Below are positions 7,575 to 13,153 of a stretch of 13,475 nt of DNA, one piece after another (the first letter of the stretch is position 1; each line of letters begins with the position of its first letter). Source of the stretch: Spirochaetales bacterium (GTDB taxonomy: Bacteria > Spirochaetota > Spirochaetia > DSM-27196 > SLST01). Below the pieces are notes generated by a model that ran no database searches, had not been told where the DNA came from, and worked only from the letters and a program-made list of their open reading frames with translations. The stretch lies in NCBI GenBank assembly GCA_007130265.1, contig SLST01000370.1, forward strand, positions 1 to 13,475. Reading direction: 5' to 3'. Made by a program: the position numbers and the translations under genes.

Positions 7575-8348
7575 TCAGGCGCTTCGCCGGAAGCGCTCGT
7601 CGAGCTCCTCCACGAGACGCACGTTCTCGTCGAGCTCGTCTTCCGAAGTCATGCCGACTGTGAACGCGTGCACCTCCTCGAGCCCCGCGATGAACTCGAA
7701 TGCCTTCCCGGCATCGCCGCCCAAGGTTCCGCACCCGAGCACCTTCATCGCGTAGATCGCTTTGCCCGCCTCAGCGAGACGGCGGACCGCTGCGAGCGCA
7801 TCATCGACCGAGCCGTCCATGTTGACCCCGGCGTAGTTCAGGCGCACGAGCGCGACGTCGACCCAGTCGCAGTCCGCCGCGGCGTCGAGCGCTCCAAGCC
7901 CGTGGCTCGAGATGCCGACCGCTCGCACCTCGCCACGCTCCTTCGCGCGGGTGAGCGCCTCCATCGCGCCCTCCTGGGAGGCAGGCCAGCCTCTGCCGCT
8001 CATGCAGTGCAGCAGGACGATATCGAGGACGTCGGTCCCGAGCTCGTGGCGGAAACGGGCGATCGCGCGCTTGGCGTCCGGCCCACTCCGCGCCGTTGTC
8101 TTCGTGGCGACGACCACAGCCTCTCGCGGAAGACCTTTCAGGGCGCGTGCGATGTGCGGATGCGATCCGTACTCGTCGGCCGCGTCCCAGAAGGTCACCC
8201 CCGCCTCGTACGCGCGCCGCAGAAGTCTCGCGAGGCCGTCGACGCCGAGGGCGGTCTGGTCGGATCTCCCGGCCCACCCGTTCGTTCCCGTGCCCGCGCA
8301 CAGGCGCGAGACATTCAAGCCGGTGTTCCCGAAGCGTACTCGTTCCAT
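7575..8348 (-). CDS. Aldo/keto reductase, second subfamily
   Basis: This is a shorter aldo/keto reductase of 257 residues with a TIM-barrel fold. It has the standard N-terminal RFGNTGLNVSRLCAGTG, the catalytic tetrad D55 and Y60 (WDAADEYGSH, 54-63), K83 (ATKTT) and H114 (LLHCM), and late-barrel segments AVGISSHG (143-150) and MKVLGCGTLGG (201-211). It is clearly different from the neighbouring YghZ-type enzyme and closer to the broad group of uncharacterised aldo/keto reductases of about 260-300 residues. Some of that group carry a C-terminal Fe-S ferredoxin domain, which is absent here. ATG 8348 is preferred: AAGGGG (8355-8360) lies 6 nt before it but directly abuts the alternative ATG at 8354. 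The much longer upstream frame, to 8447, would overlap the protease gene and shows no reductase similarity. Substrate unknown. Confidence 0.87.
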   Translation of the reverse strand: MERVRFGNTGLNVSRLCAGTGTNGWAGRSDQTALGVDGLARLLRRAYEAGVTFWDAADEYGSHPHIARALKGLPREAVVVATKTTARSGPDAKRAIARFRHELGTDVLDIVLLHCMSGRGWPASQEGAMEALTRAKERGEVRAVGISSHGLGALDAAADCDWVDVALVRLNYAGVNMDGSVDDALAAVRRLAEAGKAIYAMKVLGCGTLGGDAGKAFEFIAGLEEVHAFTVGMTSEDELDENVRLVEELDERFRRSA

Positions 8349-8375
8349 AATCATCCCCTTGAGCCCGACTGTTCC

Positions 8376-8394
8376 GCGCAGACCGGTCCTGCGC
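8376..8394 (-). other. Intergenic hairpin between protease and reductase genes
   Basis: GCGCAG and CTGCGC form a perfect 6-bp stem with a 7-nt loop (ACCGGTC), just after the protease stop and before the reductase ribosome site. There is no T-tract, so it is not a classic intrinsic terminator. It could be a processing or stability element that sets the ratio of the two products. Confidence 0.4.
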
Positions 8395-8400
8395 AACGGC

Positions 8401-9447
8401 TCAGCCCATCCGTTCGGCCACCTCCACCCGCAGTAGCGACCGCACATGCTCGATCTGGTTCGCGATCGTCGCGGACGTGGAGCCGGCGAACAGCAGTCCC
8501 ACCGCCACGCCGTCGAGCGTCGTTACGAGCGATCCGGAGTCCCCTCCGGCCGAGATCGCGGTTGTGACGATCTGGTCGCGGAACCGCGCGACCCTGCCTC
8601 CGCCAAAACCAACGTCGATCGTGGCGTCGGTCGCTGTGATCCGACCGACGGTGTAGTGTGTCGTCCTGCCGGTCTTCTGCACGACCGTCCCAACCTGCAC
8701 GTCGTCCCTTCGGCGCCATGCACGGACCGGGCCCGTCCAGTAGACCTCACGGTTGAGGTCGACGAACTCGCCTTCGGCGATCGCCGCGTCGACGAGGTTG
8801 TCGTGACGGTCGCGTGGCGTGGGAGGGTCGAAGGCGATGGGAATGAAGCGATTCAGCCGCGCGATCCGGTCCCGCGGGTCGCTGCCCCCGTCGTGCGGGC
8901 CCGGCTGCAGGACGGCGTCTCCCGGACTTGCGTCGTTGCTGTTCGCGATCACGTGATTGTTGCTCAGCAGGTAGTAGCGAGGCGGAATGCCGATGCCCAT
9001 GGAAGGCGGGCTCACCGAGCCGCCCGGGAGGATGTCGTAGACGCTCGTGGCGATGGTGCCTGCGCTGATTCGGTGGTGTCCCACGCTGTACCCACCGCGC
9101 GCAGGGCGCGTGCGTTGCGCAAGGCTCGCCGCGCTCGGGTCGGGCGGCGCGTCGGAGTCTGCGAACGGGTAGCCCACGGCCAGAACGTCGGTCTGCATCC
9201 CGGCGATCTGTGCGGGGACGAGATCCGGGGCACGCAGCTGGTCACGGTCGAGTTTATGCGTGACGAGTACGAGCAGCGCAGGCTCTCCGGTTGGTTCGCC
9301 GCCGGTCCACTTCACCCCAACCCCCATCCCCACGACGTTCGCCTGTTGCGAGGCCGGATCGAGGAAGCCGGCCGCGGCGGTACATGCGGTTCGCGCCTCC
9401 GTGAGCGCCTCCTGTCCGAGAACCATCTTGTGTTCCGTTGATCTCAT
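8401..9447 (-). CDS. Trypsin-like (PA clan) serine protease with N-terminal VVGxGxG domain
   Basis: This 348-residue protein has a chymotrypsin-type catalytic triad in the correct order: H165 in LLSNNHVIA, D220 in NLVDAAIAE and S304 in SAGGDSGSL. The layout resembles cytosolic NAL1-like members of the PA clan found in bacteria and plants more than secreted trypsins. There is no signal peptide. Residues 37-92 form a separate domain (NVVGMGVGVKW...VLVTHKL...VPAQIAGMQTDVLAVG), followed by a Pro/Ala-rich linker (about 95-118) and then the protease fold. The N-terminal domain aligns with the small protein encoded immediately upstream. The start is secure: AGGAG (9454-9458) lies 6 nt before ATG 9447. 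It may self-process or cleave cytoplasmic proteins; the target is unknown. The next gene downstream starts 52 nt away on the same strand. Confidence 0.85.
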   Translation of the reverse strand: MRSTEHKMVLGQEALTEARTACTAAAGFLDPASQQANVVGMGVGVKWTGGEPTGEPALLVLVTHKLDRDQLRAPDLVPAQIAGMQTDVLAVGYPFADSDAPPDPSAASLAQRTRPARGGYSVGHHRISAGTIATSVYDILPGGSVSPPSMGIGIPPRYYLLSNNHVIANSNDASPGDAVLQPGPHDGGSDPRDRIARLNRFIPIAFDPPTPRDRHDNLVDAAIAEGEFVDLNREVYWTGPVRAWRRRDDVQVGTVVQKTGRTTHYTVGRITATDATIDVGFGGGRVARFRDQIVTTAISAGGDSGSLVTTLDGVAVGLLFAGSTSATIANQIEHVRSLLRVEVAERMG

Positions 9448-9489
9448 CGCTTTCTCCTGCCGGCGCTATGCCGGGCCGCAGAGCGGCGG

Positions 9490-9714
9490 TTACGTCGTTG
9501 TCACCTCGCCAGCCTCTTCGACGTCGGTCTCCCATCCGCCGATCGAGCGGGGTATCGTCTCGTCGGGCGTCAAGTCCCGTACGGGCAGCTTCCGGTGGAC
9601 GAAGACCTTGATAACCTTCCGCTCGCCACGCATCCCAATGCCCACCCCCACCACGTTGGGCAGCTGCATCACCCGCGACTCACATTCGAGCCTTGCCGTC
9701 TCAATGCTCATCAT
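9490..9714 (-). CDS. Small stand-alone VVGxGxG domain protein, paired with the protease
   Basis: This 74-residue cytoplasmic protein is 42 nt upstream of the protease gene on the same strand. It is real rather than a shadow frame for two reasons. A strong Shine-Dalgarno site (GGGAGGT, 9720-9726) lies 5 nt before ATG 9714. Its sequence also aligns with residues 37-92 of the protease: NVVGVGIGMRG versus NVVGMGVGVKW, VFVHRKL versus VLVTHKL, and IPRSIGGWETDVEEAG versus VPAQIAGMQTDVLAVG. Residues 1-19 are a short predicted helix and 20-69 the shared domain; the tail is VTTT. A second start, ATG 9711, is equally possible. Function is unknown. By analogy with duplicated protease prodomains it could bind the protease as an inhibitor, chaperone or substrate-presenting partner; this is inference. 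Confidence 0.78.
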   Translation of the reverse strand: MMSIETARLECESRVMQLPNVVGVGIGMRGERKVIKVFVHRKLPVRDLTPDETIPRSIGGWETDVEEAGEVTTT

Positions 9715-9719
9715 CCGCC

Positions 9720-9726
9720 ACCTCCC
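9720..9726 (-). promoter_or_regulatory. Strong ribosome binding site of the small protein gene
   Basis: GGGAGGT on the minus strand, 5 nt before ATG 9714 and 8 nt before ATG 9711. It is the best ribosome site in the window and the main non-homology evidence that the 74-residue frame is translated. Confidence 0.75.
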
Positions 9727-9732
9727 ATGCTC

Positions 9733-9746
9733 GGAGGCACGCCTCC
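9733..9746 (-). promoter_or_regulatory. Inverted repeat in the leader of the small protein gene
   Basis: On the minus strand the leader reads GGAGGC, GT, GCCTCC, then 6 nt and the GGGAGGT ribosome site of the 74-residue gene. The CCTCC arm can pair either with the upstream GGAGG (4-nt loop) or with the ribosome site (7-nt loop). The two pairings exclude each other, so the element could control translation initiation. The GC-rich context makes chance pairing possible. Confidence 0.35.
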
Positions 9747-9829
9747 ATCATGGACCGACCGCGCCGGTTCGTCCAGTGGTGCCGGGCGCAGTGGGGCCCG
9801 CCGCATGCGCTCCTTGAGAGGGCGACTCG

Positions 9830-9858
9830 TTGACGTTTCCCGAGTCTCGGGCTAAGGT
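9830..9858 (+). promoter_or_regulatory. Candidate promoter of the beta-helix gene, with palindromic spacer
   Basis: TTGACG (9830-9835) is followed after exactly 17 nt by TAAGGT (9853-9858). The -35 box matches 5 of 6 consensus bases; the -10 matches only 3 of 6 but keeps A2 and T6. The start codon is 6 nt after the -10, so if the boxes are used the transcript would be essentially leaderless. AAGGT may equally be just the ribosome binding site. Confidence 0.4.
9839..9851. promoter_or_regulatory. Palindrome CCCGAGTCTCGGG, possible operator
   Basis: This is a perfect 6+1+6 inverted repeat lying wholly between the candidate -35 and -10 boxes of the beta-helix gene. A repressor bound here would block RNA polymerase. 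No regulator gene is in the window and the motif does not match an operator family that I recognise. Confidence 0.35.
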
Positions 9859-9864
9859 CTGCCG

Positions 9865-12009
9865 ATGAGCCGCGAACCAACCCTTCACAAGTCCTGGGCG
9901 GATATCACCGCCCCCGAACGCCCCCGTCCCGAGCCCGGCCTCACTCTCTGCGTCGCGCCCGGAGTCCCCGGCGGTGACGGCAGCGCGGAACGTCCCTACG
10001 GCTCGATCGTCGAGGCGCGGGATCGGGTGCGCGCAATCAAGGCCGGATCCGGCTTGCCTGCCGGCGGCATCCGTATCTCCCTGCGCGGAGGAGACTACTT
10101 CATTGGAGACACGGTGCGCTTCGACGAGCGCGACTCGGGAAGGCCGGGGGAACCGGTTGTCTACGCCGCCTACCCCGGTGAGCACCCGATCCTACACGGA
10201 GCGGCGCTGCTCGACGGCGCCTCGTTCGGACCGGTGCCGCAGGAGGCCAGGAAGCGGCTCTGCCCGGAGGCGGCCGAGCACGCGCGCTGTGCCGATCTCT
10301 CGGGCCTGGCGATTGCCGCCGACGATATGGAGCTTCACGGGTTCGGGTCCGGGTATCGGGGCGACGACAGTCTGAACCGCACCCCCACCGGAGGGACCTC
10401 CTGGAACCAGCTCTACGTCAACGGTGAGCTCCAGCAGCTTGCCCGCTATCCGAACCTGGACGACGGGTATGTCCGCACCGGGACAATCCTGGAGGGCGAG
10501 GGGCTGGTCGAGCCCGGCCCCGTGGAAGGCGGAGTTTTCGAGTATACCGACGCTCGACCCGAGCGATGGGCGTCGACCGACGACGTCTGGATGCATGGCA
10601 ACTGGTTCTTCGACTGGGCGGACGCCGCGGTCCGTCTCGCGGCGCTTGATACCACGAAGAGGACCATCACCTTTTCACAGCCGATCGCCTACGGGCTGAA
10701 GCCCAATATGCGCTACTGCTATCTGAACGTCCTCGAAGAGCTCGATGCGCCTGGGGAATGGTATTTCGACCGGGGCGGGAAGCTCCTGTACTACTACCCG
10801 AAGGATGACCTTACCGGTGCCGACATACGCTTCCCGCTGATGCGGGATCACCTGATCGAGACCGCGGGCGCCTCGTTCCTGGTCTTCGCATCGCTCTCGA
10901 TCGGCTACTGCCGCTCCACCCCTGTGAAGATCTGCGGCGGGCGGGATGTCGCGCTCGAGGGATGCACTATCCGCAACTGCGGCGGCAAGGCGGTGATCGT
11001 CGGCTCGTACCCGGACCTGTCGACCGAGGCGAAGGCGGGCGGCGGCATCAACCACCGCGTGGAGAGCTGCGATATCTCATGGTGCGGGTTTGGTGGGATC
11101 CACGTGGGCACCGGCGACCGCAGGACGCTCGAGCCGTGCGGCGTGGAGATCGTCAACAACGACATCCATCGCTTCTCCTGCACCTGCAAGATGTACACCG
11201 GAGGGATCACGCTCGACTCGGTGGGCGCACGCGTCGCGAACAACCGGCTGCATGACGTTCCGCACACGGCGATCTTCCTGAAGGGTAACGACAACACCAT
11301 CGAGTACAACGAGATCTACAACTGCGTCCAGGAGTCCGACGATGCCGGCGCCTTCTACTGCGGGCGCGACTTCACGCTCCAGGGCAACGTCGTGCGGTAC
11401 AATTTCTTCCACCACCTGAAGTCCGACGCGGAAACCGGGGTCTCGGTCTTTGGTACCTATACCGATGACTGCAGCGCCGGAGTGGCTATCTACGGCAACA
11501 TCTACTACAAGGTCCAGGACGCCCACCTGTCGCACGGCGCGCAGGACATCCTCTTCGAGAACAACCTCATCGTGGAATCCTGGGGCCGCTCGAAGCACTC
11601 GGTGCGGTTCGTTCTCTACGGATACCCGCGCACCTTCGACCGGGAGAAAGGGCAGCACTACCGCTACCTCCGCGAAGTGCCCCATGACGGGCCGGTGTGG
11701 CGCGCGAGGTACTCCCGGATGCGCACGTACACCTCCTGGGCGCCGGAGGAACAGCGGATTCCGCACTACTGCTCGGTCCGGAACAACGTCCTGATCAGGC
11801 ACGTGCCCATGCACTTCAACTTCTCGATGGACGAGCACGGCAACGAGTACACCGGCAACGTGCACAGCGACCAGATGCTCGGCATCCCGGACGCGGAGCG
11901 GCTCGATTTTGCGATACCCGCGGACGCGCCGATCTACGAGCAGGTGCCGGGGTTCGGACCCATTCCGTTCGAGAGGATCGGGCTTTACCGCGACCGATTC
12001 CGGCGGTAG
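9865..12009 (+). CDS. Right-handed parallel beta-helix protein, probable glycan-active enzyme
   Basis: This 714-residue protein has no signal peptide. Residues 28-112 form the N-terminal strand-rich entry common to beta-helix carbohydrate enzymes (VAPGVPGGDGSAERPYGSI, LRGGDYFIGDTVRF, DSG.PGEPVVYAAYPGEHPIL). An intervening domain follows (about 150-330, with WNQLYVNGELQQLARYPN and WYFDRGGKLLYYYP). Parallel-helix rungs run from 335 to about 570, with many N-N/G-N turns. The stretch QESDDAGAFYCGRDFTLQGN (489-508) is the most conserved-looking and may hold active-site acids. The fold class is well supported; the reaction is not. GH141-type enzymes, which include fucosidase and xylanase activities, have a comparable design, and the convergent neighbour is a fucosidase, but lyase-like or isomerase-like alternatives remain. 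ATG 9865 follows AAGGT (9854-9858) by 6 nt. Confidence 0.82.
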   Translation: MSREPTLHKSWADITAPERPRPEPGLTLCVAPGVPGGDGSAERPYGSIVEARDRVRAIKAGSGLPAGGIRISLRGGDYFIGDTVRFDERDSGRPGEPVVYAAYPGEHPILHGAALLDGASFGPVPQEARKRLCPEAAEHARCADLSGLAIAADDMELHGFGSGYRGDDSLNRTPTGGTSWNQLYVNGELQQLARYPNLDDGYVRTGTILEGEGLVEPGPVEGGVFEYTDARPERWASTDDVWMHGNWFFDWADAAVRLAALDTTKRTITFSQPIAYGLKPNMRYCYLNVLEELDAPGEWYFDRGGKLLYYYPKDDLTGADIRFPLMRDHLIETAGASFLVFASLSIGYCRSTPVKICGGRDVALEGCTIRNCGGKAVIVGSYPDLSTEAKAGGGINHRVESCDISWCGFGGIHVGTGDRRTLEPCGVEIVNNDIHRFSCTCKMYTGGITLDSVGARVANNRLHDVPHTAIFLKGNDNTIEYNEIYNCVQESDDAGAFYCGRDFTLQGNVVRYNFFHHLKSDAETGVSVFGTYTDDCSAGVAIYGNIYYKVQDAHLSHGAQDILFENNLIVESWGRSKHSVRFVLYGYPRTFDREKGQHYRYLREVPHDGPVWRARYSRMRTYTSWAPEEQRIPHYCSVRNNVLIRHVPMHFNFSMDEHGNEYTGNVHSDQMLGIPDAERLDFAIPADAPIYEQVPGFGPIPFERIGLYRDRFRR

Positions 12010-12012
12010 GGT

Positions 12013-12969
12013 TCAGAGCGCCTCTGCCATGGCGTGGAGCCGGTCGATCGAGGGCCGCGGGATTCGGCCCGTCGCGTCCGGCCCCACGTTCAGGAGGAGG
12101 TTTCCGCCCAGTGTGACCGCGTGTCTCAGCATGCGGCGCAGCTCGTCCGCCGATTTCCAGTGATCGTCGAACTTTGAGTAACCCCAGGTGTCGTTCATGG
12201 TCATGCAGGTCTCCCACGGTTCGTCAGGAGGCGCCTCAGGCAGTTCGTTGTCAGCAAGGTTGAGATAGTCGCCCTGGTCGTTCCCGATTCTGCTGTTGAT
12301 CAAACAGAGCGGCTGGAGGTCAAGGACTCGCGAGCGAAGCATGATGCTGAGATCCCTGGGGATGTGGTAGGGGACATCGAACCACATCAGGCAGATGTCA
12401 CCGTAGTTGGTCAATAGCTCCGTCACGTGCGGCAAGGCCCGCTCGCGGAAGTAGCGTCGGAAGTCTTCCTCGGTCTGCGCCTCGAAATCCCAGGTGTTCC
12501 CGTGGGCGTTCCAGTTCGCTCCGGGATGGTAGTAGTCGCGCGCGTGCGAGTAGTAGAGCCCCAGACGGACTCCCGCCCGAGCGCAGGCGCCGGCCAGCTC
12601 CTCGACCGGGTCACGAGCGAACGGCGTGGCCTCTACCACGTTGTACGGGTCGACGCGCGAACGGAACATCGCGAAGCCGTCCTGATGCTTCGCGGTCACC
12701 ACGAGGTACCGTGCCCCGGACTCCTTTGCGACCTGCACCCAGCGGTCCGCATCGAAATCCGCCGCGACGAACGAGGCAGCGAGCCTCTCGTACTCCACAT
12801 TCGCAATCCTCTCGCTCAGGTTGATCTGTTCGGCATTGCTCTTCCGCATGCGCCGCCCCTTCCACTCGCCGGCCGGGATGGCGTAGAGACCCCAGTGAAC
12901 GAAGACCCCCAGATGCGCTCCGACGAACCAGGCGAGGCGATCATCCTTCGTCCTCTTGCGGATGTCCAT
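12013..12969 (-). CDS. Alpha-L-fucosidase, GH29, catalytic domain only
   Basis: This is a predicted retaining fucosidase of 318 residues, cytoplasmic (no signal peptide). Family motifs are GVFVHWGLYAIP (21-32, with H25 and W26), YLVVTAKHQDGFAMF (88-102, H95), LGLYYSHARDYYHPG (136-150), CLMWFDVP (193-200, nucleophile D198) and GGNLLLNVGPDATGRIP (288-304). Most GH29 enzymes are 430-600 residues because a C-terminal beta-sandwich follows. Here the protein stops just after the last barrel helix (IDRLHAMAEAL), before the usual GxWLxxNGEAIY segment. The nucleophile is intact, so activity is possible. The acid/base residue is not obvious. AAGGTGAG (12972-12979) lies just upstream of ATG 12969. The stop codon is 3 nt from that of the convergent beta-helix gene. 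Confidence 0.88.
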   Translation of the reverse strand: MDIRKRTKDDRLAWFVGAHLGVFVHWGLYAIPAGEWKGRRMRKSNAEQINLSERIANVEYERLAASFVAADFDADRWVQVAKESGARYLVVTAKHQDGFAMFRSRVDPYNVVEATPFARDPVEELAGACARAGVRLGLYYSHARDYYHPGANWNAHGNTWDFEAQTEEDFRRYFRERALPHVTELLTNYGDICLMWFDVPYHIPRDLSIMLRSRVLDLQPLCLINSRIGNDQGDYLNLADNELPEAPPDEPWETCMTMNDTWGYSKFDDHWKSADELRRMLRHAVTLGGNLLLNVGPDATGRIPRPSIDRLHAMAEAL

Positions 12970-12974
12970 GGCTC

Positions 12975-13003
12975 ACCTTGGCATGGTATACCTGATATGT
13001 CAA
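12975..13003 (-). promoter_or_regulatory. Candidate promoter of the fucosidase gene
   Basis: On the minus strand a consensus TTGACA (13003-12998) is followed after 17 nt by CAAGGT (12980-12975), 5 nt before ATG 12969. The -35 is perfect and the -10 is weak. AAGGTGAG overlapping the -10 position is a plausible ribosome site, so either the transcript is leaderless or the true promoter is elsewhere. Confidence 0.35.
12985..12992. promoter_or_regulatory. GntR/FadR-type operator-like palindrome
   Basis: GGTATACC is a perfect 8-bp palindrome; with flanks the plus strand reads TGGTATACCT. The core TGGTATACCA is the known operator centre of several GntR-family (FadR subgroup) regulators of sugar-acid and related catabolism, for example ExuR/UxuR. 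One flanking base deviates. It lies between the fucosidase TTGACA box and its start codon, where a repressor would act. Confidence 0.45.
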
Positions 13004-13153
13004 TCGACGACCGTCCCTGTCCCATACGCCTGTCAAGCTCTGCCTGCTGTCATTGAGCCTGCTGCTCGGCTGCGGACGATCCCGTGATGTGCTATGCTCT
13101 ACCGGCAGCCCTCGGCCACGCCCATACGCTCGGGTGCTGCAGGAGCCGGCTCA

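Noticed and set aside
7504..7734. The 77-codon N-terminal extension of the YghZ-type reductase.
   Set aside because: Arg/Ala/Gly-rich translation with no similarity to the family, overlapping the neighbouring reductase gene; homology begins at ATG 7503.
8349..8447. Upstream extension of the second aldo/keto reductase to 8447.
   Set aside because: It would overlap the protease C-terminus, and a ribosome site supports ATG 8348.
8446..9441. 331-codon plus-strand frame opposite the protease gene.
   Set aside because: The minus-strand frame encodes an intact catalytic triad and has a good ribosome site; the plus frame has no recognisable domain.
11077..11865. 262-codon minus-strand frame inside the beta-helix gene, rich in Val/Asp/His.
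   Set aside because: Mirror translation of the GC-rich repeats of the beta-helix gene; no ribosome site or known fold.
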